DNA of 64,000 bases, taken from positions 186,001 to 250,000 of the forward strand of contig JAGTJM010000040.1 of assembly GCA_020747015.1 (NCBI GenBank), written 5' to 3'. The DNA comes from Pyrenochaeta sp. MPI-SDFR-AT-0127. Its lineage: Eukaryota; Ascomycota; Dothideomycetes; Pleosporales; Cucurbitariaceae. The position numbers and the translations under genes were made by a program. Numbering within the stretch: the first letter of the stretch is position 1; every line of letters begins with the position of its first letter. Positions 11,302-24,148 of this stretch are shown here, piece by piece. The notes under the pieces are model-generated. The model did not search any database. It saw only the letters and a list, made by a program, of their open reading frames with translations, and was not told where the DNA came from.

Positions 11302-12392
11302 TGTGCGTTACCAAGGAGATCTAGTGAAGCTTGCCTGCGAAGCTTAGCCGCCCTGCAGAAATACTGTCTAACATCAAAGTTGATCGAGAGATGAATACGA
11401 CGATCGATGAGCAAGATAGCAACCAGACATCAACGTGGAAAGGTGCGCATCACAAGCGCGTCCTCTCGAAGCCTTATGAAGGGCGCAGCTCATGGTGTAT
11501 TGAGGAAAGCGCCATCTGGGGGCCTTGCAGCACGGGAAGGCGCAATGGATAGGTGTGGGGCGGGAGAGCGATCATGAGGCTGGTCGGCGGTCATGCTGCG
11601 GGTCGTATCCGGCATCTAGCTTCCGTGCGATTCAGCCCTACCATCACTGGGTTGGGAAGGCTGCTCAGATTGTTGATAAGCTATTGATGTTTGCACAAGT
11701 CTTTGAAGGCGCCCAGCCGTACGTTGACAACTGGTCTCGCATCTGACATGGAACTCTCCTCAATTACTTCTCACGAAGAGCCCCGATGACGTATGCATGG
11801 ATTACTCCCTGCTTGGAGGTCACCCGCATTCGAGGCAGACCGGTGAGATGAATACTATCATCATGTGAGGCTCAAATCCGCGTCAGCTTATTACCGATGC
11901 TTATTTCGGGCTGTGTCAGAAACGGAATATGGAGCCAAGATGATCATTGATAGATGCCTAATCGAGTACAATTATTCGGCCGTTGCTATCTTCACAACTT
12001 AATTACAGTGAGCACCGTCCTCCATGCTCACCGACATAGACTACACGCCTGCACATATCGATACCATTACCCCCTCTTCATATGTATCAACATCCCCCAT
12101 GCTCTAGAATGAGCGCTCTGAAAGACAACACAACAATGATGATTCCATCGCGCGTGAGCTATTAGATCTTATATATAAAAGTGACTTCGGCCCAAAATGG
12201 TCGCGGTGAGTATATTATGCGCAAAACAAACAATGGATAAACATGGTCGTGGCTCGTGTCGGGCTTATGCAGCGCTGTGACGCTTAGAGTGGGTATTGGC
12301 AAGGAAACAAGAAAAGTTCGGGTCCTATAAAGATGGTTTGCTCGCTCAAACGCAGTGGACAACAGGAAAAGTCCGTCGGAGAAGTGACGTGG
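11302..12392. other. Intergenic, promoter of CorA-like gene and 3' flank of LTE1-type gene
   Basis: About 1.1 kb without a supported gene. Two open frames at 11331-11746 (+) lack any signature. The part near 12000-12390 is probably the 3' untranslated region of the leftward-reading RasGEF gene. Confidence 0.45.
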
Positions 12393-15300
12393 TCATTCAC
12401 ATTGGCGACTGCGCTGCGTGATTTCGACATCACTAAGTGCAGCCAGCCAGAGGCATTTGCTGATGATGTTCGGCTCGGCCTTGAATGTGTATTTGGAACT
12501 GGCCTCAAGGAGGCGCAAGAGGTTCTTGACAATTGTAGCCGCCGTATGATGTCGGTCGAAATTTACAAGTCGTTCCCCGTCGACCGGCGGGGCGTCGATG
12601 AAAGGAGGTTTCTGAGCATTGTAGATTAGATCGCGAGTGTAAATGCCTGAATCTCATTAGTAAAACGAACTAGTGTGGGTCAAATTCACCTACCAATGAA
12701 TGGAATGCATCCTTCTTCTACAGCCGCAGTCTCCATTTCAAGTCTTAGGTTGTAAAAGTTTTTCAAAGGTTGCACGAGTGTTTCTAGATCCCTCATGGTG
12801 TGTAGGTCCGAAGGAGGGACCTGCGCCCACGTCTTTTTCAGTCGGGAGACATCATTCGAGATCAATGCAATCGCGATTTGATACATGGTAGCGTAGTTGC
12901 GGAGCCGACGGGCATGTGTCGCGATATGGATGTACTTGACGATACATCGAGCCCTCTCTTCGACAGACTCGGTAAGGACACACTCTGACACCACCCACTT
13001 GACCACCAGATTGAAGCGTGCAATGACAACGTCAACGCCACGGGCCTCCTGCGATCGAAGATACTGTACCCAGTCGCGGATTTGCGGAGAGGACTGTTTC
13101 CACCGCAGTTCGATAAGCTCTTTCCAGTCAATCTCGTCCAAAGCATCCTTCTCAACCACAGTGAACTGCTGTGCCAGAGTCTCCGAGTCATAAGCGAGGA
13201 TGAAAGGCAAGTGCGCGGTCGGTGTGGATGATCTCTCCTGTTGAAGGTTATTTGGTTCCATAAGAGACTCTGCCAAATGGCCAGATTGGTCAAATCCGTT
13301 GTTGTAGGGTCGGGAGGCGGTAGGCGTAAGACCTGGTGTTGGCAGGCCTCGCTCGTACAGAGTCGGGTTCGGTAGCGCAGTGTTCAGTCGATTTGCAGTA
13401 AGAGGCGGGGTGGGAGGATGGCGCATTGGATGCGTCGGTAGGCTATGTGCTTCATGGTTGGGAGTGATCACCTCATCATCAAAGAAACTCCTCACGCCGT
13501 GGCTTGTACCGTCCGACTTGGCACCTGCCGCAGATTCCAGGTCGCTGAGGTCTTCGTCCTCGTCAAGGAGAAATGATTCGCGAGGTACAGGTGACTGAGG
13601 GAGTGTTCCTCCGTTAGGTATCCGCTTCATGCTCTCTGTTTCGGTGACGTAATCTATTGATGAATCTGCCGACGACGACACTGTAGCGGTTTCGGTGCCT
13701 TGCGGCAAAGTCCCAGTAAGATGTAGTGGTGAAGGTTTCGCCGAAGATCTCATGGTCTCGAGCGTACGCGTGCGAGGTGCAGTGATCTCGCTGACGCTGC
13801 GATCTAACAGAGGTATCGAAGAATAAGAATCTGTAGATTCCCCAACAGACCGCACAGCAGGTGGTTGGCGATTAAATTCCTCTGCAGACAATCGAAACAT
13901 GCCTTGGCCATCTGCTTCAGGGGGAGACAGTGGGCGATGGAAGACGTCGTCGGTGCCGGGACGCGGATCAGGATCAGAAGCAGGTCGAGTTTCTTTCACA
14001 GGTACACCACTTGGCAGATAGACTTCAACATCAACAGTCGCTCGCTTGGACGGGATACTGGGGGATTTTCTCTCGTAGCGGCCTTCGAGCTTCATTAGGG
14101 CGGACTCGATGCCGCCATCATCGTCGATGTCATCGGGCAGAGCAGCAAGTTTAGCCACTTCGACTTCGAACGATGGTCTAAGATTGGGTTGGGAAGAATG
14201 TGTGTCGACCAGAGAGATAGGTTTCTTCGGCACTTCTGCGTCCACTGCTTTTTCAGCTTCGGGGGCCGCATCAGTCTCAGAGCCAACGTAACGATCGGAC
14301 CGGAGAATCACCGAGTTTGCAATCGAGTGGGTACGATTAGAGACTGAACCGGTCGAGTGTGGGCGCTGCATCACCTCCAGGTCTTGTACATTACCAGCAG
14401 CGCGGAGATCTCCACCTGGCCGTCGACGAAGCTGACGCAACGGCGACGTTGTCTCGTTTGCAGGCTGGCGATCGAGAAAGAAGGGGTCATTATCCGAAGA
14501 CATTGTTTGGAAGGTAGCAAAGCTCTCAGGGCCACGGCGCCGGCTCAACACACTGTTGTAGGATGCATGCCGACGCAAAGATCCAGACCGCGCAATAGAG
14601 GTTTTGGTCGACCCGCGACGCTTGAAGGAATGCAGCTGTTCGCGACCTTCTGATATAGATCTCCTTTGTCTTGCCATGGGTCGCTGCACCGAGGCCCGTG
14701 AGAGGCGTTGCTCATTCTTCGGGGGCTGGGCTTCGGTGTCCTCAGGCACTTCAGCGGGTTGGTTTACAGGAACATTGCCTTCAGCGACGAGTTCGTCGAT
14801 TGAAGGTCCTCTACGATGATTTAGTAACGGCGCGCCATTGACCACGATTTCGTCATTTTCTGCCGGTAAAGCCCCTGACATGACAGGAAGGGGTGGTGCC
14901 CCAGTATCGTCAATAATCAAGATCGACTTGCTGCCAGTAGTGATAGCGCTGTGTACACGGGGATCGGGATGGGGAGAGGATTTGGCGCGATCCTCTGCCA
15001 TGGGTGTTCCACGTCTCTCGAATTCGAACTCAAACCCACCAAGATCAGGTGGCTCCATGTCGTGTTGATGCTGACTTTCACGCTGCAATTGCTCATTCAC
15101 AGCTTCTCTGAAGCTGTCATCAACCATCAAAGCCAGAAGGTCAATGCGAACTTGTGGTTTTGGTCGCGTAGCACGTCGTTTCTGTACGCCTCCCGAAGCT
15201 GAAGCAATAGTGCCTGGGTTGGAGGATCGAGTGGAAGGTGGTTGTCGTTGGTGTGATAGCCCAGGAACAAAAGGACTCGAGCCGGACAGCTGTCGGGTGC

Positions 15301-17728
15301 TCAGCGCACGACGTACGCTGCCCAAGATCTTTTTCATGCCCGGACTGTTTGCATGTCCCGGTCTTTGCAGGTCGTTTACGTAAGCGTCTTCTGTTTCTCG
15401 TAGAAGTTGTGAGCGTGTATAACGTGGGCTCTTGACCTCGAAGTATGGAGAGCCTGGCTGGAAGAGCCCGCCACGCACCAGGCTGCCAGGCATGTTTGTT
15501 ATGGCGGACAAGGAAAGCTCTTCGGCAGCGTTCTTGGGTATAGACAATGGCGTTCTAATGTCTCTCATAGCGTCCGAGAAACTTCCGCTGCGTTTGTGAC
15601 CATGAGAAGGTCGATTGGGTTTCGCGGCGGGTGGAGGCTGCTGTGGGCTAGGCATGAAACGAGCAGTGCCTGCAGGAACCGGGTGAGGGTATAGGGGTAG
15701 GTCAATCGCTTGCCCTGTCCTGTTCAGACCTCGCATAGGTATAGAGCACGAAAGAACATGCATACTCTGATCGCTCGCAGGCGATAATGGCACTGGTGCC
15801 GTCTCAAATTCGTGAGAGGGCACGTAGGGCGAGCTCATTGAGTTCTGTGGGGTGTGCCGCGCCTTCTGGGCCCATTCCATGTGTCGGCTCGCGAAATGGT
15901 CGCTTGGGTTTGAGCCCATGGTTTCTTTGGTATCACGTGCAGTCTGCCGCTTGGGAGTGGTGGGCGTGGGTGCATATTGGGGCATTTCCTCGACGAAATC
16001 CTGCGGGCCCTCTTCTCCACCTGGAAGCAATTCGTCGTCGGCGAAATTGGGAGATATGCTGTCATCTGTTTCCCAGTACTGCGCACACGTACGTCTCCAG
16101 CACTTCTTCAGCTCGCCAACAATCTTAATGTCACCCCTACCTCCATCTTCACGGGCTCGGAGGCTGCTATGGAGGGTGTTGACAAGGTCACAAAAGTATG
16201 TACGCAACGAGTATACGGGCACAAAGTCGTCGACAAAGTAGTTGAGGATCCAATGGCGCAGGGCTACAAACGTCCGTACACGAACAATGCGGCCAAAGTC
16301 ATCCTGCCTGTCCACTGCCCATTGTAAGCGCGAAATGAGATAGGCTACCAGATCTCTGGTTGAGAGAAAAGCGCGGAAGGTGAGGAAGAAATCCGAGAGC
16401 AGTTCATAGTCAAGGAAGCTGGGAGAGGTGATGTGAGCAACTAGGCGCGAAGGCGTGGCTGCAAGGATCTCGCCAGTAGGGGAAAAGCGCACCACGGCTC
16501 TATCATCTGGGTTCAGCGTGAGAGAATCGTACAGCCTTGGCCCAATTGGGGCTTGCGACACACGGCTGGAGGAGGGCGCCGAGGTCGGGAGAGGTGGCCG
16601 GTCCATGGTGGCGCGGTACCGGTGTGGAATGGGCGAATAGGCGTCTGAGCGTGGACGGGAGGACAGGAACGAATGGGTCCCGGCCCGTTGGGGGGTCAGA
16701 AGAGAATTGGCAAAATCGTCCGTGGCTGAGGCGCGCGTGTAGACGGAGCTGCGCAGGTCGGCGGTTCCTCGTGTGCTGAAACGCGGCGTGCCCAAGCGGT
16801 AATGCGGAATTGGCACTTGCAGGAGCGGGAAAGAGCCAGTGTCTGCGGTCTTGGGTCGCCCACCAAATGGCGGGCGCTCGATGACGACCTTGAAGGTGCC
16901 AGGCTCGTTGCTGATGGACGTGACTGTGTGGTCGTCGGCGGTGGAGAAGGAGTGTGAGCGCACGTGGGCAATGGGTCGTGGGCCAGCTGAGGGGTCTGTC
17001 GATTGCTGCTGGGCGAATGCATTGTCTGCCCTCACGTCTGGCAGCGGCGGTGTTGGTTCGGAGCGCGGAGTCCTGGAGCCGTAGAGACTTTGCTCCCACT
17101 CATTGCTCGTGGGGCGAAGCTGCTTCGAGTCGAGCGTTGCGCTGTCGGGCGGTGTCTGGGGCGGGAAGACGAAGGGGTCTGGCTGTTGGCGGTTGCGTTG
17201 GTTACCGGCGCGAACGATGGGCCTGTAAGGGTTGAATGGTCAGCGATCTGGCGTGGTGGGAGTGCAGTGTGGTTGTTTGGCGGCGAGCAAGTCACGATGT
17301 ATGCACGTCGATGCCACCCCCTCCCCCCTCCCACTCAGCCTCGCGCTTTTTTTGGTGTTTGATCGACGTGAGCTGCCAATGAAGCCGTAGCCGGAGTCGC
17401 AACGCCCACCGCGACCGTGGGGAGCAAGGAAAAGCGCAAATTCTGCATACCTCAAGTAGATGACGCCGTTGTGCACGTTGGCGACCGTGTAGGAGCGGCC
17501 AGCTGAGGTCGAGGTGGTCGTCAAGGTGTCGATGGTGCCGTTGCTAGCAGCGCGCGCCCGTGTCCTCCTCTTGAGCTGCTCCTTGGAGTCCTTTACTCGT
17601 CGAAGGCGTCGAGAGTCGTCTGCGCGTCTCTTTGCGGAATCTGCGCCGGGCAGCAGGTCGCGCTGACGTCCAGCAGGGGAGCCTGGGCCTGGGTAGGCAT
17701 CGTTGTGTTGCAGAGCCGGAAGGGCCAT
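12393..17728 (-). CDS. LTE1-type Ras guanine nucleotide exchange factor (RasGEF_N + RasGEF)
   Basis: Three exons: 17728-17451, 17222-12694 and 12646-12393; 1686 residues. The N-terminus has a basic motif (RRVKDSKEQLKRRTRARA) and an SYTVANV segment. RasGEF_N follows at about 333-433, containing SPSFLDYELLSDFFLTFRAF. A very long, Ser/Pro-rich, probably disordered middle (about 450-1430) carries many phospho-type serines. The catalytic CDC25/RasGEF domain fills about 1440 to the end (QFTVVEKDALDEIDW, VIARFNLVVKWV, then LVNFDRHHTAATIVKNLL from the last exon). The overall order, with catalytic domain last and large size, matches Lte1, which in yeast promotes mitotic exit and bud-cortex polarity. 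In filamentous fungi the exact GTPase partner is less clear. The final exon was recovered by splicing out 12647-12693, and without it the GEF domain would lack its last helices. Confidence 0.85.
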
Positions 17729-19381
17729 CCTCCCCCATAACGGGATTCAACGCGCAGGAATACAACGGCGGCGGCAGTGTCAGCGGGAACGTGGGCAGAG
17801 CATGGCCAGCGACGATGTGCACAATGCAGACATCTTAATTAGACCGACGAGAAAGAGAGGATGACGGTTAGAGGGCAGCCCTGTCACCATCGCCCAGCGC
17901 GGGCGCCGTCAGATGCAATTCACCAGTCAACGCCCATGCGCGCAGCCTGGACCGGGGGCCAATGCGGCTTCGTGCCCAGTGTGACACTGACTATGCTGTG
18001 CTCGGCAGCCTCCGCGCTGCTGCGCTACCTGGACTGGCTGGCTAATCCAAGCACATGTGCCTTTGCGGGCATTGAGCAGGCCGTCGCCATGTCCTCACAC
18101 TGCCCTCATACTGCACTCCACGGCCATGCACTGCAGTCGACCCTGATGCCGCAAAGGGGGCCTGCGTTTTGGTCCTCAAGTGCCGCCATCACACAAGTGC
18201 ACCCGCGCGGCCTCCCAGCCACCCGCCACCATCTGGATGAATCGCCCACCAGGCCAGTCATGAGCTGGACTAGCAATAAACTTTCGCTCTGTCACAGCGG
18301 AACCGGTCGCTGGCCTTCCGGGCGACCGTTTCTTCATGCTTTGCAGGCCTGACATACCGAGGGTTGATCCCTTCACTCGCCCACAAACCACGTCATTAAT
18401 AAGCAAATCCATAAGCACTGCGACACCAAGACGCCCGGCAATAAACAATAGACAAAGCAAATCACACTTCTGCTGCTGTGCAAGGCCATTGCCGGATTGG
18501 GGCAGGCACACAGACACAAGTGCCGCGCTCTACCATTACTTCGGTGTTTCTTGTTTATGCTGATCAAACCACCCATTGGTCGCCCCATGTCTTACAACGC
18601 TATGTGAATCCCCAAAAGCATCACATCACATTTCCTGCTAATGGGCAAACTCACTTGTCCTCACAGGGAAGGCGGAGCGACGTCATGCACGCTTTTGGTT
18701 CCTGCCCTGAAACAAGGCTCGCCATTGGGCAGGTGGCAAGGATACCGCAATCTCCTATCATTTCCTCCCGTCTGTCACTTCATCTGTCAGTCCATCTGCT
18801 AGTCCGTCTGATCCGAGTCAAGACCAAGCGTCACGCTTCCCGTACGATCGAGTATGCGTTTGCGTTTGCGATCCAGATCAGATCAGAGCTCGGGGCTGCT
18901 GCACAACATCCCAACGGCAGTCTCACAGTGCCCCCATCACTCCTGATCGCCGCTTTTGGCGCATCACTCGAGACGGCTTCTTCTAGATATCTGACTAGTT
19001 GCGCCTGCATGTTCGGTCGAGTTACGAGAAGTGGCAAAAGGCCAAACCAGAGGATCATAATACCTACAAGTCGTAAAATTGCAGTCTCAATGCGTCCCAC
19101 ACGATTCGACTCGGCACATTTGCTTATGATAGCATGGCTGATATTCTCCCTGCTGGTCTCGCAATCATCTTGCAGACTTCTAATGGTGGGGGAAAGGACT
19201 GTTATGGCGGGCGACGCTTGCAATACGTGTTACATCCAAATGCATAGCTCTCTTGCCATGTCTTGTTGCTTCATGCTAAACACACACGAATACAGGAACA
19301 GAATACCGTGTCTCTAATCATAACCACGGCCATAAGAACTCACATCTTTCAAGGAAACACAAAGAATTCAAACGTCCACCT
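17729..19381. other. Intergenic 1.65 kb, no gene recognised
   Basis: This is the upstream region of the LTE1-type gene and the downstream flank of the DUF3445 gene. Long open frames on the plus strand (17861-18352 and 18478-19317) have no ATG-anchored exon structure or domain-like sequence, and I treat them as chance frames. Confidence 0.45.
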
Positions 19382-21009
19382 CTAAAAGGGATATCCGCTC
19401 CCGTCCTCTTCCTCAGCACTAACATCTAGACCCCCTTTGACTTGCTCCTCATGCTTTCGATCCAAGTATTCTAGCAACACTTCGCCATAGCGCTCTTTGC
19501 CTTTGTATTTACTCACATCGTCGCCCCAGCTGCGCACTGCACTGGCCAAGCGACCTGGGACATACGGTTCTTTACAGATATCAGTGACGGGGTGGAAGTA
19601 GGTTCGAATCGTGAAAACAACACCACCAGACCGAGGGAGTCTATGCCCAAGTCAGCAAAAGTAGAGATTGGATCAGGTATGCGTATTGCTATTCCACAGG
19701 GCTGAGAGCCGCATATCGAATCAAGCGTTTCACAGCAGAGGAGATCGCGGGTGATCGTGCTGACCATGCAGCAGCCACAGTGGCCCAAACTAGCAATAAA
19801 GACAACGACGTCGAAAACAAAACAAAAAAAACCAGTTTTCTACATACCTTCTCAAGCTCTGCCTCTCGCTTCTAAAGAAGTGATGCTCGACCGCTTTATT
19901 CTTATCCGCAGTAAACCATCCAATCCCATCCGCATCTTCGCTGCCTATGCTCTCGCTCCACGCTAACTTGTCATCCACCTGGATGAAGTAATTATTCCGC
20001 AACACAGGACTCTGAGGCTGCACTCTTCTAAAGAAATTCATCATGCCTTTTTCCAGCTTGGACTTGAAGCCGGGCACATCGCCGCTGGTGTGGATTTCAG
20101 ACAGTGGCATGCCGAATTTGTCTTCAAGGCGCCAGAAGCCCGCTAAGAGGATGGCGCCCGCGAGTAGGTAGTACTGGCCGTCTGGCCGCTCGAACATGAT
20201 GGCGAGATCATCCTGCACGAAGCGAGACGCCATTTGCATGGGGTCTTCTTTCAAGGGCCGTTCGGTGATGTTGAACGACTCGTGCGTCACGAGGTTGTCC
20301 ATGCCGACGTCTGTTTTCTTGTATAGGCTGGGATACCGCTCTGGCAAGTAGGCACAAAACTCTTCCAACAACTCACAGGCGCCGTCGTACGCCTCGGGCG
20401 CTGTTTTGCAGCACTTGTGGCCCCGTTCCGTGATGCGTTGGGCTTTGAGGTCATGGTAGTACAGAAACTGGTTGTCAAGTTCTATCCACTCATCCCACTG
20501 CATGGACCGTAAGCCCATGGTGATATTGTACTTTGGGCCATGACGGAATGGCCGATATGGTAAGGGCTTTGTGTGCTCGACGGACCAGTTTGGATACGGT
20601 GGTGCGGTGGGACGTGTGAAGGGTTGAGGAAGCCATACTACGCATTAGTCAGTTGGTGCCACATGTCTTTGCAGGATTGTAGTGATGGCAGGCAAGACAA
20701 GGTACTCTGGTAGGGTGTACTACCTCCAGGCGGTCGGTCAGGTGCCTTGAATGGCGATCGTTTCTCAAGGTTCGGGGTGCTAGGTGGTGTGATGGACTGA
20801 CGCTTGCGAGAGCGTATGCGGCGTGTTACTGTGACAGCCAGCCAGGCACATGTTACAAGGACAAATCCAGCATAAAGAATAATCTTTGGATGAAAATCTT
20901 GGTGCCGTAGAACTTGGTCAAGCTTTGTCTGTGCCTTGCTGCAATGGTGTCTAGCAGCGCGGTTTAGCTGTTCCGCATGTTCTGCAAACCGCGGGCTGAG
21001 CGCAAACAT
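19382..21009 (-). CDS. DUF3445 family protein (heme-dependent oxidative N-demethylase-like), membrane-anchored
   Basis: Three exons: 21009-20724, 20637-19848 and 19640-19382; 444 residues, phases closing exactly. The N-terminal 70 residues contain one transmembrane helix at about 43-62 followed by a basic cluster (RRIRSRKR), so the catalytic part should face the cytosol behind a single anchor. The rest is a DUF3445 domain: GLRSMQWDEWIELD, RFVQDDLAIMFE, FWRLEDKFGMPLSEIH, and the C-terminal LPRSGGVVFTIRTYF created by the last splice. Bacterial members include the heme subunit of oxidative N-demethylases. Fungal members are mostly uncharacterised, so the substrate is unknown. The junction LRR/LPRSGG was essential for finding the last exon, which ends in an acidic stretch and a PF terminus. 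Confidence 0.83.
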
Positions 21010-21676
21010 GATACTTCTGCTGGGAATTAACACGGCTAGATCAGAAAAGAAGACAGTAGACAATGCTGATAATGCAAACCAGGTTTGGTCACATAAAGAG
21101 AGACGTAGAGGTTTTGGGAGAGAAATGGTAATGGCTTAAGTGGCAGCGGATATGCACGACATGAAGTGCAACTTCCGTTTATGATTTGATATCTATATGC
21201 GCATGCACTTGCTGCGATAACAACCATTCCAAGTGTGGGGTTGACGACTAGCTCCGGCGTTGTCAATGGTCTATCATTAATAGGCGGGGGAAAGTAATAC
21301 CCCACTTGGTTAGTCGAAACGACTATCGCAGGCCAAGCAGTCCTCCACCCGGGATCCAAGGCGGTAGACCGCATCATTCGTGAGCAACGTGCGAATGGAA
21401 TGAACGCATACCTGGCCCACTCAAAAATCAGAACTGTCAATCCAGGCCTATTCGCTTGGGTCGCTTACAGGTTCACTGACCTTAAGCACTTCGGAAATGG
21501 CCTGGGACCAACCTCAGCCTGATACTCGGAAATACCAAAGCGCCGTGGAGGTATGATCCGCTTGCTGAATAACAATAGAAACGCATCGTGAACATGAACG
21601 GCCCTCACCATGTGGTTGAAAGCACCTAGTTTTGAATATTCTTGTTGATTGTCTCATAGGGTGGCTTGACCATATT
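21010..21676. other. Intergenic between DUF3445 gene and ALG9
   Basis: Promoter side of the DUF3445 gene and 3' flank of ALG9, both reading leftward. No supported gene, repeat or RNA in this 0.67 kb. Confidence 0.5.
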
Positions 21677-23798
21677 TTAGACATACAGGCCTTGCTTGCT
21701 AGAGTCATTGCGTCGCAACAGACAATACTCTCCCCATGTCCGGCGAAGTCGTTTCGGAATAAGTGGAAGGTCTGGAATCCAAAACAGACGGCCAATGATA
21801 TGTGTTTGACTAGCATCAAGGAACGGTACGCATTTCAATATCTCCCAGTTTTCTGTATCTGAGATGCGGTCAGGCTCGAGTGCTGTTGGTGAAGATCCAG
21901 GAAGACGAGAATCCACAAGGAAGTGGCAGTGCTCAACGTCGACCTTCCAACTGTTAGCGATCTTCACCTCTGAATCCCCATAAAGCTTACATATTTACTG
22001 AGATCTTCAAGATTTTCATCGTTCATTCCGGATGGTACAATCCATGTGCCAGGAAACAAACCGAACCCAATGTTGGCTTCGCTAAACTCGCCTGGTAGCA
22101 GTCCAGAGAACTCGCTCTTGATGAACTTGGCACGTACTCCCTGCGGCAGATTGAACGACGATGGGAAGCGATACCACTCCTTTCCGAGACATACGTTGTT
22201 CCCAGCACGGGCCATTGCTGGGTCGTGAAGAGGCTTGTAAATGCTCAGTGGCGCTGAGTATGCAGTGAGGGTGCCTGTGATGACAGTCAGTATGTTAAAC
22301 GTAATGTTTATTGCAAAAAACCCTCAAGATGTCTCGAGACTGCTTCATATATCGACCCAATGCTACCTTGCATGTTGGCAGAGACGGTAGACTCCCCGGG
22401 CAGGTGTGGACATACCGATTGTTCGAAGAACGCCAACGTCAAACGATAGGAGAAGCGGGATGGCAACAATAGCAAGCTTAAGCTGCGCTGGTATTCTGCT
22501 GACAAGATGTCGTGGATCGGTGGACCCAAAGTTTGCAAGCAATATATGAAGCGAGATTGCCGCGTTAAGAGCGAGCGAAGGGTAGGCTGGGTACATGAAT
22601 CGCTCTTCCTTGTGAGGCTGGGCAGTGAATATCGCAACCCATAAGTAGAACGGGCTCACGAAGACAATGCTTCGTAGGAGGGTCTGCTTTGAGACAGATT
22701 TCTGAAGACCGATATGCTGAATTAGAAGTAGGGGCAGGGAAGCCAAGGCCAGGAAGAACCAGATATTGAAGTTTAAGGCAAGATTACGGATGTAGAAATG
22801 CCAGGGCTCTACACCGTATATGTCTGGACCTCTGCTTCCGCCGCTGAAAACATTGTACAGAACGATGTTGAGTGGTACACACACCAGCTTCTTGTAGAAT
22901 GCCGAGTCAATGGCTGTTTGCAGAGCCTGCGCTGGTATTAGCTTCTTCGTCGTCGTCCTTGGAGAAGGTCTGGCCTACCAAAACAACCAAGGATCTGACC
23001 GTGCCTTGGAGCAACCGCCAGAACCCTGCGGAGATCTCCCCAGTAACGGATGCCAGGATCACTTCTTCGATGACGAAGGGTAGTACCAGAGCGCCAGCGA
23101 ATGGCCATCCTAGAGTACTTCCAATGCCAAACCACATGACGCCTTGGGCGGTCTTCATGCCTCCTGACCAATCCATGAAGGCGGAAAGGCCAAGCATGGT
23201 GGTGTACATGGCGAAGCTAGATGGCAGATAGGCAGGAGCAGCATGATACATGCCGGGGCTAATGACCATTGCAATCATAAAGAAAATTGCAACACGGGGG
23301 TTGAAGGTCCTTGAAACAACCGAGTATAGCCGTGTTTGACAGAAGGCACAAACGAGGGCCAATACAATCCGGAGAAAGTAGAACTCTGCCACTTTGGACT
23401 TTTGGTATTGGAACACCCTAAGTGGCAGAAGCCCAACCCATATTATGAGTGAGTGCAAGCCAGTATATGTCCAGCTCCGAATGGCATACTCGGGAGAGTA
23501 TTCCCATGTCTGCAGCCCATAGCCATGATTGAGATAGTGGCTCGGCTCCCAGTAGTTGAAGACTTCGTCACAATCTTGAATTGGCGAGAAAGCGGCAGCA
23601 ACCAGGTTGGCAATGGCGAATACGTAGAATGCCGTGGTAGCCTTGAGCTCGGGTGCTGTTTTGGCTTGGGCAGGATTCCTAGGTGAGAGTGAGCCTGGTT
23701 GTCCTTACAGATCTGCGCAATTGGTGACAGGCAAGGGAGAGGTCTGCTGCTGGCACTCACCTGCTCACCTGGGCTCCTGGCTTTGAGTTTGGAGGCAT
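21677..23798 (-). CDS. ALG9: Alpha-1,2-mannosyltransferase ALG9
   Basis: Five exons: 23798-23761, 23678-22979, 22926-22416, 22274-21991 and 21943-21677; 599 residues, typical of fungal ALG9. It adds alpha-1,2-mannose residues from dolichyl-phosphate mannose to the lipid-linked oligosaccharide in the ER lumen, before transfer to protein. The first luminal loop contains the GT-C signature PIQDCDEVFNYWEP (Asp48/Asp50/Glu51). Later come RLYSVVSRTFNPRVA, GPDIYGVEPWHFYI and the hallmark HKEERFMYPAYP. Many hydrophobic helices follow the usual multi-pass pattern. The last intron is only 47 nt and ends AAG; it was chosen because it gives LSKYVDVEHCHFLVDS, whereas the nearer AACAG breaks the frame. It is divergent from NAF1 with about 350 bp between start codons. 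Confidence 0.92.
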
Positions 23799-24148
23799 GT
23801 TGGCTAAGAGGCAGCTTGACAAGATTTACAAGTACACGGAATTCATGCTGCTAGCGACGCTGCATGATGTGGGATTTCCCTATGGCGTTGGCGGCGACTA
23901 CCATTCACTGTCTGTCCACTGTGGCCTGACGCGAACGACGCGAGCACCAAAGTATTAGTTCCGTAGGGCTGAGGCACGCTCCTTCCTGCCAAGGCCCGCT
24001 AGTGAAGACCTGCTGCATCGAAAAAGCGACGTTCCTTTTGGGCTCCTCAGACCATCACCGCACGCATTTAAGCAAACTGGTGCAAACAAACCGCAGTTGA
24101 TACCGCAGCGAGTACGCGTGCTTCAAAACACTGCAGAGAAGGACAAGC
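23799..24148. promoter_or_regulatory. Shared divergent promoter region ALG9 / NAF1
   Basis: 350 bp separate the start codons of ALG9 (-) and NAF1 (+). Both are housekeeping genes, so a bidirectional promoter is plausible. I did not recognise a specific factor site or TATA box. Confidence 0.5.

Noticed and set aside
12333..12629. Plus-strand open frame of 98 codons
   Set aside because: It is the antisense of the last exon of the LTE1-type gene, which is needed to complete the RasGEF domain.
18478..19317. Long plus-strand open frame (about 280 codons) between LTE1 and DUF3445 genes
   Set aside because: It opens with a non-ATG codon, has no domain-like sequence, and its residue mix looks like translated noncoding DNA.
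19595..19620. tRNA T-arm-like GGTTCGAATC
   Set aside because: It lies inside the last exon of the DUF3445 gene (antisense), with no matching acceptor or anticodon arms.
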